Position numbers and translations under genes: made by a program | DNA from: Rhizobium leguminosarum bv. trifolii WSM1325 | GTDB taxonomy: Bacteria > Pseudomonadota > Alphaproteobacteria > Rhizobiales > Rhizobiaceae | Reading direction: 5' to 3' | Assembly: GCA_000023185.1 (NCBI GenBank) | Contig: CP001623.1 | Coordinates: 558,001 to 622,000 of the forward strand | Length of the DNA stretch: 64,000 bases | Shown: positions 37,002-45,772 of the stretch, in pieces | How the letters are laid out: every line of letters starts with the position of its first letter | Numbering within the stretch: the stretch's first letter is position 1 | The notes under the pieces: generated by a model | The model's database searches: none | The model's input: only the letters and a program-made list of their open reading frames with translations | Told to the model about the DNA's origin: nothing

Positions 37002-37694
37002 CTAGCGCGCGCCGACTTGGCGCATTTGCGCGGGCAGCGTTTCCCAGGCCCGGATCAATTCGCCGATAGAGGCAGCCTCCATCTTGTGCATGACATTGCT
37101 GCGATGCAGCTTGACCGTCACTTCACTGATGCCGAGATCAAAGGCGATCTGCTTGTTGAGGCGGCCGCGCGCCACTTCATGCAGAACTTCGCGCTCGCGC
37201 TGCGTCAGCGTCTCCAGGCGCTTTATGTTGCGCTCGGCGATCGCGGCTTCCGCTCGTCGTTCGGCATCCATCGCAATGCCGGCAGTCACCGCGTCGAGCA
37301 GCGTCTGGTCCCGCACCGGCTTGGTGAGAAAATCCACGGCGCCGGCCTTCATCGCCTGGACTGTCATCGGGATATCGCCATGTCCGGTCAGGAAGATGAT
37401 CGGCTTGGAAATGCCGTTTTCGGCTAGATGACGCTGCAGATGGAGGCCGCTTGCCCCCGGCATGCGCACATCGAGGATAAGGCAGCCGGGGCTATCCAAG
37501 ATATCGGCATCGAGCAATTCACGGGTCGAAGCAAAACTGGTCGACTGGAAACCCGCCGACAGGATCAGCTCTGACAGCGCCTCGCGAACGGATGCGTCGT
37601 CATCGACGATAATGACGAGCGGCTGGTTCTCTTCATAACTGCACTGCAATGATAGCGGTGCCGATCTCCGCAGCAACGGCTGGTCAACTCTCAT
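37002..37694 (-). CDS. FixJ/NarL-family two-component response regulator
   Basis: Receiver plus LuxR-type HTH, 230 residues. Receiver acidic pocket DDDASVREAL, phospho-Asp in CLILDVRMPGASGL, Thr in FLTGHGDIPMTV, Lys in DFLTKPVRD. The output HTH has LTQREREVLHEVARGRLNKQ and GISEVTVKLHRSNVMHKM. A roughly 35-residue N-terminal extension (MRVDQPLLRRSAPLS...) precedes the receiver. The ATG follows the preceding gene's stop by one base and sits behind GGAGG. It is the last gene of a four-gene signalling operon on this strand. Confidence 0.92.
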   Translation of the reverse strand: MRVDQPLLRRSAPLSLQCSYEENQPLVIIVDDDASVREALSELILSAGFQSTSFASTRELLDADILDSPGCLILDVRMPGASGLHLQRHLAENGISKPIIFLTGHGDIPMTVQAMKAGAVDFLTKPVRDQTLLDAVTAGIAMDAERRAEAAIAERNIKRLETLTQREREVLHEVARGRLNKQIAFDLGISEVTVKLHRSNVMHKMEAASIGELIRAWETLPAQMRQVGAR

Positions 37695-37695
37695 G

Positions 37696-38073
37696 TCACC
37701 CTCCATCTGTCGATTTATGCAAAGCGTTGGCAATGGCCGCCAGCAGGGCCTGGGCATCGAAGGGCTTGCGGAAAAATCCGCTCGCGCCTTGAGCGCGCCC
37801 CTGATCCGCTATCTCGTGGCGGCCCGTGATCATGAATACCGGCAGCTCCGGACGTGACTTCTTCACGAGGTCACGAAGTTCGAAGCCGTCGATGCCAGGC
37901 ATACCTATATCGGTGATGAGCAGGTCGAGGTCCGACAGCCCGTTGACGAGCAGTGAGCCCGCCGACGAGAAGCTGCGGGCCACATAGCCCGCAGATTCAA
38001 GAAGGTCGCCCATCGATTCAAGCAACCTTGGGTCGTCATCGACAATTGCCACGACGTGTCTTGTCTTGTTCAT
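37696..38073 (-). CDS. Single-domain response regulator (receiver only)
   Basis: 125 residues, one receiver domain and no output domain: acidic pocket VDDDPRLLESM, phospho-Asp in LLITDIGMPGIDGFEL, Lys in GFFRKPFDAQ. Such CheY/DivK-like proteins act as phosphate carriers or sinks in phosphorelays, or bind protein targets. It sits between two FixJ-type regulators, 2 bp from the upstream gene and 1 bp from the downstream gene. The ATG at 38073 is preceded by GGGAGGG; a TTG at 38079 is possible. Confidence 0.9.
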   Translation of the reverse strand: MNKTRHVVAIVDDDPRLLESMGDLLESAGYVARSFSSAGSLLVNGLSDLDLLITDIGMPGIDGFELRDLVKKSRPELPVFMITGRHEIADQGRAQGASGFFRKPFDAQALLAAIANALHKSTDGG

Positions 38074-38075
38074 GT

Positions 38076-38717
38076 TCAATTCCCTCCCACTCGGCGCGAG
38101 TGGGTTATCGGTATTTCCAATCTCTCCGCGATCCGCACCAGATCGGCGAGCGATGCCGCGGCCATTTTCTGCATCACATTTCTTCTGTGGATTTGCAGCG
38201 TCACTTCGCTGATCCCCAATTCGGCTGCTGCCTGCTTGTTGAGAAGACCGCTGACGACCAGCGGCAGCACCTCGCGCTCTCGTGGCGTCAGGTCGAGATA
38301 GTGTCGCCTCAGCATATCGAGTTCGGCGCGTTGCGATCTCTTTTCCAGATCCTCAGCGAGCGCCGCGTGGATTGCTGCCATCAGGTCCGCATCGCTAAAG
38401 GGTTTGGTCAGGAAATCCACCGCGCCGTGCTTGATCGCACGCACGGAGGAGGGAATGTCGCCGTGACCTGTGATGAAGACGATCGGCGGATGATCCCTGT
38501 CGGCGATCTGTCTCTGCAGGTCGAGGCCGTTGATGTCAGGCAGCTCGATATCGAGGATGAGGCAGGCGGGCACGTCCGGCTTGTCCGCTTTCACGTAGTC
38601 GCCGGCCGATTCGAAGGTGATGGCGCGCATGCCGTGCGAGTCCAGCAGCTCGCTGAGCGCTTCCCGAACACGTTCATCGTCGTCGACGACGAAGACGATA
38701 TGGTCGTCGGCCGTCAT
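38076..38717 (-). CDS. FixJ/NarL-family two-component response regulator
   Basis: 213 residues, receiver plus LuxR-type HTH. Acidic pocket VVDDDERVREALS, phospho-Asp in CLILDIELPDINGLDL, Thr in FITGHGDIPSSV, Lys in DFLTKPFSD; output HTH LTPREREVLPLVVSGLLNKQ then GISEVTLQIHRRNVMQKM. The start ATG overlaps the histidine-kinase stop (ATGA), so this is the most direct partner of that kinase. It is similar in layout to the other FixJ-type regulator in the cluster; both probably activate promoters when phosphorylated. Confidence 0.93.
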   Translation of the reverse strand: MTADDHIVFVVDDDERVREALSELLDSHGMRAITFESAGDYVKADKPDVPACLILDIELPDINGLDLQRQIADRDHPPIVFITGHGDIPSSVRAIKHGAVDFLTKPFSDADLMAAIHAALAEDLEKRSQRAELDMLRRHYLDLTPREREVLPLVVSGLLNKQAAAELGISEVTLQIHRRNVMQKMAAASLADLVRIAERLEIPITHSRRVGGN

Positions 38718-41700
38718 GACGCCGCCTTTGTTTCTATGGGCAAGGTGAAGAGCAACGTCGCTCCGTGCGGATTGTTCTTCTCGGCCCACAATCGTCCGCC
38801 GTGCAACTCGACGATCGAGCGGCAGATCGCCAGCCCCATGCCCATGCCGTTTTCCTTCGTCGTGAAGAACGGCTCGAACATCTTTTCGGGAAAGTCGATG
38901 CCCTGTCCGCGATCGCTGATCTCGGTCTGGAGGATATTCCCGATCTGGCGCACGCGGATTTCGACGACCCTGTCGCCTGTCGTGGCGTCCATTGCCTCGA
39001 TACCGTTGCGGATGAGATTGATCAGAACCTGCTGGATCTGGACGCGATCGATTGCGATGAGCGGAAGGGTGTCGTCGAGCTCCACCTCCATCCGAACGTG
39101 ACGACGCCAGGCCTCGTCGGCCATGAGGTTGCGCACTTCGTTGACGATACCGGAGAGCGTCGATGGGATCCTCCTGTCCACGGATTGCTTGAACAGGGCG
39201 CGAATACGGCTGACGACATCTGCCGCCGAGTTGGCATCTCGGATGATGCGCTCGACTGTCCTCTGTGCCCGCTCCATATTCGGCGGCTCGGCCATGAGCC
39301 AGCGCTGGCAGGCGTGTGAGTTGGCCACGACGGCCGCAAGTGGCTGGTTCACCTCGTGCGCGATGGAGGCTGAAAGCTCGGCGAGGCTCGCCACTTGGCT
39401 CGCCCGTGCAAGACCCTCTCGCGCCCGACGCAGATCTTCCTCCGCGTGAACCTGACCGTCGATATCCAGGCAGATGACATTCCACTGGACGATGACGCCT
39501 TCGGCATTGCGCATCGGTGCCGCGCGCGTCTCGACCCAGCGATATTCACCATCATGGCGCCGCAGACGGTGCCTACGCGCATAGGGCTCGCCAGAGGACA
39601 ACGAATGGGAATAGTTTTCTTTGACCCCTGCCACATCGTCGGGATGAACACCGGCATCGAGTGTGCCTTCCAGCCGGGTTTTGCCTGTTCCATCCAACTC
39701 ATCGAGATTATAACCGAGGAAGTCGCGCAGTTGCTGGCTGCGATAGATCGGTTCTCCATCAGGTGCTGCGCAATCGATCATTGCCGGCAGCGTTTCAACG
39801 AGCTGCCAGAGCGATCGTTCTCTCTCCCGCAGTGCCTCCTCGACGCGCAGTTGATCGTCGATGTCATGCGAAAGACCATACCATTGGACGATCCGGCCGC
39901 TTTGATCCCGCAGCGGCTCCGCGCTGCCTTTCACCCAGCGGTAGACGCCGTCGGCGCGCCGCAGGCGATACTGGCTGGAGAAGCGCTCCCCCGTAGCAAA
40001 GGAATGGTTGAGCGCTCGCTCGAGGCCGGCTGCATCGTCGGGATGGACGGCGGCCTCGATGAGCGCCGCTAGCCGGCTGACGCCCGGCTTTTCTGTATCG
40101 ACAATGTCGAGACCCAAAAAATCGATCAGGCGCTGGTTGAAGAAGGTCGGAGCGCCTTCCGGGTTGAGCCGCCAGAGCAGGCTCGGAACCATGTCCACGA
40201 GTTGCGAAAGCTCCCGCTCCCGGTCGCGTAGCGCTTCCTGCGCGCGCATCTCATCGTCGATGTCGACTGATATGACATACCATTGCATGATCGCGCCGCT
40301 TTGATCGCGTAGCGGCTCGGCTCGGCCATCGACCCAGCGATAGGCTCCGTCGAAACGGAGCATGCGATATTTTATCGAGAAGGGATCGCCGCTGGCGAGG
40401 GAATGGTGAACCGTCTCGAGCAACCTCGATGCGTCATCGGGATGGACGAGGGTGTGGATGACCGAGGAGAGCCGGCTCATGCCGGGCTTGTCCATATCGC
40501 CAACGTCGAGACCGAAAAAGTCGATCAGGCGCTTGTTGAAGAAGACCGGTTCGCCTCCCGGCGTCAGGCGCCTGATCTGAACCGGGACCATGTCCACGAG
40601 TTGCGACAGCTCGCGTTCGCGGTCGCGCAACGCCTCCAGCGCACGCACCTCCTCGTCGATATCGAGGGAGACGCCGTACCATTGCACGACCGTTCCGTCG
40701 TCATCGCGCCGCGGCTCCACCCTGCATTCGGCCCAGCGGTAGACGCCATCCTTTTCAAGCCAGCGAAACCGCATGGCGGAGCCGCTGCCGGCTTCGAAAC
40801 AATTGCGCAGCGTGCGCTGCACGGCGGACGCATCCTCGGGATGAATCAGCTGCTGCAGCAGCTCGTCGATGCGCGGTTCGGCCTGAGAGTCGAAATTGGC
40901 GATGACGGCGCGGAAATGATCCTGGTAGCGTTTGTTGAAGTAGGTCGATCCGCCTGTCGGTTCGACGCTCCATATGCGGACCGGCACGGCATCGATCATC
41001 TGCTGAAGCTGTCTTTCGCTCCGCCGAACGGCCTCTTCGGCACGCATCTGATCATCGATGTCGTGACAAAGCCCGTACCACTGGACAGTGTTTCCGGCCT
41101 GATCACGCATCGGCTCGGCGCGGCTCGACATCCAGCGATAGAGACCGTCGGCGCGCCGCAGCCGATACCGCATGACGAAGCTCTCGCCGGTGGCGAGGCA
41201 ATGGCGAAGGGCGTCCCTGAACCCGGCTGTATCATCGGGATGAACGGTGGCCTGCAGGACCGCCTCCAGCCGGCTCATGCCCGGCCTGTCCGAGTCCGCC
41301 ACGTCAAGACCCAGGAAGTCGACCATCCGCCTATTGAAGAAAGTCGGCTCGCCCTCGGGCGTCAGACGCCAGACATGGCTCGGAACCATGTCCACGAGCT
41401 GCGAGAGCTCCCGTTCCCGGTCGCGCAACGTCTCCACGTTTTGGTGCAATGTCAGCACGGCCAGCTGGTGCTGTCGGGATATGGCGGCGACAATCAGCGC
41501 CGAAAATGCCGAGATAGCCAGAAACAGCTGCAGCATGATCTGATTGTGTTTCTGGGACTCGGGATCGCCGGAAAATTGGCTGGCCCCTGTTATCGTGAAT
41601 ACCGCCGTGATCAGAGCAAGCAGAGCGAGCGATACCGCGGCGCCCTTGAACTCGAAGCGGACCGCGGCCCAGAGAAGTGGCGGCATGATGATGTAGGCGA

Positions 41701-42436
41701 AGGGAAGGTAGCCGCTCAGCGAAAGAGCCGCGACACCAAGAAAGATCAGCCCCAGGACGCAGGCTTCCACCCATTGCGCGGCCGAGAACTGCATCTTGCT
41801 GCGCCAGCTGTGAAAGAGGACCAACGCCAGCGGCGCGACGATGAGGACACCGGTTGCGTCTCCGATCCACCATAGCGGCCAGGCCGTCGCGAAGGATTGC
41901 GATTGGATCGCGAACCAGGCAAGCGTGGCACTTCCCACGGTCGCGCTCACGATCGGTGCGATTCCGGCGGCCAGGATGACGAATGTGAGAACTTCCCGCA
42001 GAGTTTCCAGCTGAACGGGATGTTTCAAGGTCCGGTTCACCAGCCATGCCGCGACCATTGCTCCAAGAGCGTTGCCGACATAGATCAGGAAGGCCGCAGG
42101 CACGGGGCTGTAGAACCACAGGAAATTGCTGAACATTTCCGCCAGGCAGCCCACCAGGATCCACCATGGCCAGCTGCGCCTGGAGGCGAGGATGAGGGTC
42201 GCGACGAAAAGCCCGCCCGGGGGCCAGATGGAAATACCCGTTCCCGGCACGATTGCCAGCGACTGTGCGAAGCCGCAGGCGAGTACATAGGCGAGGAAGA
42301 AAAGCCCCAGATGCAGGAGCCGGGGACGGTGGGACCAGACGCTCAGCATCAACTGCTCCTGCCGGACAGAGAGAACCGGAGGATCGTCAGCATTTCCTGC
42401 AGCAGTCATTCTCGATTTCGGGGCTGGCGAGCTCAT
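38714..42436 (-). CDS. Hybrid-length sensor histidine kinase with MASE1 membrane domain and five PAS domains
   Basis: About 1240 residues. The N-terminal third is a MASE1-type membrane sensor with around eight helices (ISIWPPGGLFVATLILASRR, WWIGDATGVLIVAPLALVLF). Five consecutive PAS/PAC units follow at about 130-residue spacing, starting near plus-strand positions 41.4, 41.0, 40.6, 40.2 and 39.8 kb; units 1, 3 and 4 begin almost identically (SQLVDMVP) and have HPDD turns. The kinase core has the phospho-accepting His in ASIAHEVNQPLAAVVANSH and ATPase motifs NLIRNGIEAMD, DRGQGID and GMGMGLAICRSI. It has no receiver domain of its own. Start uncertain (ATG 42436 or 42409, neither with a strong ribosome-binding site). 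Signal unknown; redox, energy or aromatic ligands are common for PAS. Confidence 0.93.
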   Translation of the reverse strand: MSSPAPKSRMTAAGNADDPPVLSVRQEQLMLSVWSHRPRLLHLGLFFLAYVLACGFAQSLAIVPGTGISIWPPGGLFVATLILASRRSWPWWILVGCLAEMFSNFLWFYSPVPAAFLIYVGNALGAMVAAWLVNRTLKHPVQLETLREVLTFVILAAGIAPIVSATVGSATLAWFAIQSQSFATAWPLWWIGDATGVLIVAPLALVLFHSWRSKMQFSAAQWVEACVLGLIFLGVAALSLSGYLPFAYIIMPPLLWAAVRFEFKGAAVSLALLALITAVFTITGASQFSGDPESQKHNQIMLQLFLAISAFSALIVAAISRQHQLAVLTLHQNVETLRDRERELSQLVDMVPSHVWRLTPEGEPTFFNRRMVDFLGLDVADSDRPGMSRLEAVLQATVHPDDTAGFRDALRHCLATGESFVMRYRLRRADGLYRWMSSRAEPMRDQAGNTVQWYGLCHDIDDQMRAEEAVRRSERQLQQMIDAVPVRIWSVEPTGGSTYFNKRYQDHFRAVIANFDSQAEPRIDELLQQLIHPEDASAVQRTLRNCFEAGSGSAMRFRWLEKDGVYRWAECRVEPRRDDDGTVVQWYGVSLDIDEEVRALEALRDRERELSQLVDMVPVQIRRLTPGGEPVFFNKRLIDFFGLDVGDMDKPGMSRLSSVIHTLVHPDDASRLLETVHHSLASGDPFSIKYRMLRFDGAYRWVDGRAEPLRDQSGAIMQWYVISVDIDDEMRAQEALRDRERELSQLVDMVPSLLWRLNPEGAPTFFNQRLIDFLGLDIVDTEKPGVSRLAALIEAAVHPDDAAGLERALNHSFATGERFSSQYRLRRADGVYRWVKGSAEPLRDQSGRIVQWYGLSHDIDDQLRVEEALRERERSLWQLVETLPAMIDCAAPDGEPIYRSQQLRDFLGYNLDELDGTGKTRLEGTLDAGVHPDDVAGVKENYSHSLSSGEPYARRHRLRRHDGEYRWVETRAAPMRNAEGVIVQWNVICLDIDGQVHAEEDLRRAREGLARASQVASLAELSASIAHEVNQPLAAVVANSHACQRWLMAEPPNMERAQRTVERIIRDANSAADVVSRIRALFKQSVDRRIPSTLSGIVNEVRNLMADEAWRRHVRMEVELDDTLPLIAIDRVQIQQVLINLIRNGIEAMDATTGDRVVEIRVRQIGNILQTEISDRGQGIDFPEKMFEPFFTTKENGMGMGLAICRSIVELHGGRLWAEKNNPHGATLLFTLPIETKAAS

Positions 42437-42700
42437 GTTACGAACCGTAATCCCGCTGCACCACAACCGCAACTCATGGAAACCCATGCATTGCGCGGGA
42501 ATGTAGCCGGAATTTTCGGGCAAACGACGGATCGGAAGAATGCTCTGTTTTCCCGATGGCGCATCCTAGGCTTCGGGCTGGTTCCGCTATGCCCTACGGC
42601 TAGGGCGCCAGACCTCAGGCACGATGGAAGGCGTCCGGCTTTCCGGTCATTGTTGATCCGCGTGAGGCATTGCAGACGAGATGCAACAGAGGATTCCGAT

Positions 42701-43453
42701 ATGAAATTCACCGTGGTGGGAGCAAGCGGTCTGATCGGAACGCGGCTCAGCGAGAAGCTGCGCTGGTCGGGCCACGACGTCGCGGCCGCATCTTTGTCGC
42801 TTGGCGTCGACACGGTTACCGGCAAGGGTCTGGACGTGGTTATGGCGGGAACCGAGGTCGTTGTGGACGTGACCAATGCCGCATCGTTCGGTGACAGTTC
42901 GGCGCTCGATTTCTTCAAGGCGTCGACGAAGAACTTGCTCGCAGCTGCGGCGCAGAGCGGCGTTCGGCACTATCTCGCACTCTCCGTCGTTGGCACGCCG
43001 CACCTCGTGGAGAGCGATTATTTTCGTGCGAAAATGGTGCAGGAAAATCTCATCCGGGCTTCAGGTCGACCCTATACGATCCTCCGCTCCACGCAATTTT
43101 ACGAGTTCATAAACGGATTGATCGACATCGGTGCAGAAGACAATGTCTTTCGGTTGCCACCGGCCTTGATGAGGCCGGTCGCAGCCGGAGATGTCGCTGC
43201 ATTCCTGGCGGAACTGGCAGCCGGTGCTCCCTTTGGCGATGTCGTCGAAATCGGCGGTCCGGAGCAGTTCGGCATCGATGAAATCGCCCGGATCTATCTC
43301 GCCGCGAACGAAGACGAACGCCAGGTGATAGCAGATCGATCCACGTCGTATTTCGGCGTCGAACTGACCGACGACGCACTGATTCCCGGCGCCGGTGCGC
43401 GCATGGCGCGCCAGACGCTTGCCGACTGGCTCTACCAATCGATGGGGGAGTAG
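42701..43453 (+). CDS. NmrA-like NAD(P)-binding protein
   Basis: 250-residue SDR-type atypical protein. The dinucleotide fold is at the N-terminus (MKFTVVGASGLIGTRLSEKL). There is no YxxxK catalytic pair, as usual for NmrA-like redox sensors and quinone/isoflavone reductase relatives. Segments LALSVVGTPHLVESDYFRAK and YTILRSTQFYEFINGL are typical of this group. ATG 42701 follows a GAGG-type purine patch (AACAGAGGATTCCGAT). It is transcribed away from the kinase cluster. Function unknown. Confidence 0.85.
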   Translation: MKFTVVGASGLIGTRLSEKLRWSGHDVAAASLSLGVDTVTGKGLDVVMAGTEVVVDVTNAASFGDSSALDFFKASTKNLLAAAAQSGVRHYLALSVVGTPHLVESDYFRAKMVQENLIRASGRPYTILRSTQFYEFINGLIDIGAEDNVFRLPPALMRPVAAGDVAAFLAELAAGAPFGDVVEIGGPEQFGIDEIARIYLAANEDERQVIADRSTSYFGVELTDDALIPGAGARMARQTLADWLYQSMGE

Positions 43454-43665
43454 GCCATGTGGCTTTTCTTCCGGCCGGTAGGAGACTTTGACCCGCGACA
43501 GAACGTCCATCTGGCTGCGATTAGAACCCTCAAAGGCTCACCGCAATCTTTAAATCGAGATGAGCGGGGGTTTCAAGGCTTGCCTCCTGAAAGATTGGTG
43601 GCGGGTACAATAATGAGCGAGCATATTCCGTGTCGGTTGAGCAGCGTTTAACCCAGCCGCCTAGA

Positions 43666-43875
43666 TCAGTGCTTCGGGGATGCCCCAAGGTTGACAAAAA
43701 GACATCCATTGCCGATCTCTATCTGGGTCAGAAGGTCGGCCCTTACCTCTTCGCCAACAACCGCTTTTATGTGCCGCCACTTTTGGCTCTTCGGATGTGC
43801 GGGCACCGGTACGCCTTCTCGTAAGAACAGCGTCACTTCAGGAGCTTCATCTGATTTGTAGATGCAAATTCTCAA
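43666..43875 (-). CDS. Small hypothetical protein
   Basis: A possible 69-residue protein with a TTG start: MRICIYKSDEAPEVTLFLRE then GVPVPAHPKSQKWRHIKAV. Its composition is protein-like, the start lies beyond an AGGGA patch, and the sequence resembles short rhizobial hypothetical proteins I have seen, but there is no characterised family. Opposite-strand frames here (43457-43651 and 43630-43824) look like chance. Confidence is low because of length and the rare start codon. Confidence 0.4.
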   Translation of the reverse strand: MRICIYKSDEAPEVTLFLREGVPVPAHPKSQKWRHIKAVVGEEVRADLLTQIEIGNGCLFVNLGASPKH

Positions 43876-44186
43876 CGGCTCACATCCCTGTTAACAGCAA
43901 ATATTGTGCACTGCAAAACGAGGGATGGCAAACATTCATTTGCCGGCTACGTCAACGTTGGCCGGTTTAGACCCGTGATCTGAGGCGCACCCTGCCGCCC
44001 GATGCTGAGGACGGCGTCCGTCGGAAGGTCGAGGGGCGCGACTCTGGAGGTTCGGGTGTTTTCACCCAAGTCGCCGGGGTTCATCACCTCGAAGCATTCA
44101 AGAAACCTGTATGAAGCTCAGGGTTGAACTCGTCGCACCCCGCTCCAAATCCCGTCGGCAGCAGTCGAAAAGGAGGGCAGGCGCAC
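43876..44186. other. Intergenic region before the split secreted-protein gene
   Basis: No gene seen. It contains two small hairpins: GGCAAA/TTTGCC (43927-43944) and GGGTG-TTTT-CACCC (44054-44067). A strong AAGGAGGG ribosome-binding site precedes the next start. Promoter not assigned. Confidence 0.45.
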
Positions 44187-45500
44187 ATGGGCAACGCACA
44201 GATCGATCGGGTCGGTCGAGTGAGACCAGGCTTGGGTTTCATTCTCGTCCTCGTTTCCCTACTGTCCAGCGCTCAATCCTTCGCCGCACCCGCCGATATC
44301 GGCGGCCTGACGGTGACCCTGCCCGATGCTGCTTCCGGCTGGAGGAAAGCCGGAAAGGGCAATCTCTTCATGCTCCAGAAGGAATTTCTGGAAACGGAGG
44401 ACGACAAGCGCGGCAATGCTCTGATTCAGATCACCAAGCCGCTCGCGGCAGCGCGCAATTCCCTGCAGGCCGGCATGAAGACCTTCGTTGCGACGCTGCC
44501 CGACATGGCAAAGGAAGATATCCTGATCAAGCATTACGGGGTCTCGGTAAACGGCTATGACATCCGCGCGGAAGAACGCTGCTGCGTCCAACAGAAGAAC
44601 GTCAGCATCAGCCAGATCGTCGTCGGCATCGCCGGCGACAAGCGGCAGGCCTTTCTGCAGCTCGTGCTGCTGAATGTCAGCGGTGACAGAAGCAGTGGCG
44701 CCGAGGCCGATTTCGCTGCCCTGGTCCGCTCGGTGAAGCTTGATCCTTCCGACAAGGATTTCGACCTCGTGCCGACGAGCGGCGATGGCGGGCTGGACGG
44801 CGTCTTCACCCATCTCGATACCGGAATCCGGCCGAATGTCTTCGGCGGCATGGATTTTTATTCGGACAGCACGATCACCATCTTCGACCCGAAGGGTCTG
44901 TTCAGCACAGAGCTACCGAAGGGCGGCCGGAGCATCACCGAACATTGTAAGGAGACCCCGACCGATTGCGGCCTCTACAAGCTTGTCGGCGGCGGTTTCT
45001 TCTCCTCCACCGGGTCGATCGAAACGCGCAGCGTCACCTCTGCCTAAGGCACGATCGAGACAGAGACGAAGACATTCTCGAAAAAGGGCGAAGACCTGGT
45101 GATTGCCGAGGCAGACTATCGCGCCGTGCCGCCATTTGATGAGAGCACGACACTTGACGGCGAATGGGTATCCACCTTCGCCTCGAGCGGCATGACCGCG
45201 ACCTCATCGGGATCGGTGGCGTCCAGCCATACCCTGAGGCTTCATCGAAACGGTACTTTCGAACGCACAGGCTGGTTGGGCGCCTCGACGACGAATGAAG
45301 TCGGCGGATCGAAATCGGGCGTCACCACGTCAAGCAACCGGCCGGGCGCCAGCGGACGCTACAAACTTTCCGGCTATCGCCTCGATCTGACCGACGCCAG
45401 CGGCAAGACCGAGACCATGAGCATATTCGAACCGGACAAAGGTTCCGACGGGCTTCTGGTGATCAACGGCAACAACTACCTGAAGGACGACGGAAAATAG
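44187..45500 (+). pseudogene. Secreted protein of unknown function, split by an in-frame TAA
   Basis: The frame starts at ATG 44187 behind AAGGAGGG, with a signal peptide (GLGFILVLVSLLSSAQ, cleavage after SFA). It runs 286 codons to TAA at 45045-45047. The same frame continues without another stop to 45500 (IETETKTFSKKGEDLVIAEA onward), with the same codon character. The intact product would be about 437 residues, so a single base change (for example TAC or TAT to TAA) is the simplest explanation. A GTG at 45099 could restart translation. The N-terminal part has a paired Cys (EERCCVQQ) and the C-terminal part is Ser/Thr/Gly-rich. Family not recognised. Stop could also be a sequencing error or be read through. 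Confidence 0.7.
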
Positions 45501-45586
45501 AGAGGCAGCGTCCAGGCTATTGATAAATTGGATTTATCCGGGGAATTTCTTGAATTCCGGCTGGCTTGAAAGTCACCCGTGTTGTC

Positions 45587-45604
45587 AACCATTGCGAACC
45601 ATTG
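45587..45604 (+). repeat. Direct repeat upstream of repA
   Basis: AACCATTG occurs at 45587-45594 and 45597-45604, exactly 10 bp apart (one helical turn), 170 bp upstream of repA. A possible site for RepA/RepB or host proteins; only two units, so also possibly chance. Confidence 0.3.
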
Positions 45605-45712
45605 GCATGGCTCGCACCGACTCAAATCTGCCCGACGTCGCCGGTCGTCTCGGCGGGCGGAAACGGGTGGTTTGGTTAAGCATTTGTAAATTGGTAACGA
45701 ATCGAGGCATAT

Positions 45713-45759
45713 AGTAACTGCGCAACTGAAGCGCTTTCGTTCAAAATTGCGCAGTTACT
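45713..45759. promoter_or_regulatory. Perfect 13-bp inverted repeat just upstream of repA (candidate RepA operator)
   Basis: AGTAACTGCGCAA (45713-45725) and its exact complement TTGCGCAGTTACT (45747-45759) flank a 21-base spacer, ending 13 bp before the repA ATG. In repABC plasmids RepA with RepB represses its own promoter through a nearby palindromic operator, so this is the natural candidate. It would also form a leader-RNA hairpin over the repA ribosome-binding region. Confidence 0.6.
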
Positions 45760-45772
45760 TGGGAAAAAGATC

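Noticed and set aside
38718..39485. N-terminal extension of the FixJ-type regulator
   Set aside because: It overlaps the kinase gene out of frame; the receiver domain starts at the ATG at 38717 which overlaps the kinase stop.
40403..41875. 490-codon plus-strand frame opposite the PAS-kinase gene
   Set aside because: It shadows the repeated PAS units, with no domain of its own.
41897..42700. N-terminal extension of the NmrA-like gene back to 41897
   Set aside because: The dinucleotide-binding fold begins at ATG 42701; the upstream part is antisense to the membrane domain of the kinase.
43457..43824. Two short plus-strand frames after the NmrA-like gene
   Set aside because: No ribosome-binding site or protein-like pattern; they overlap the more plausible small gene on the other strand.
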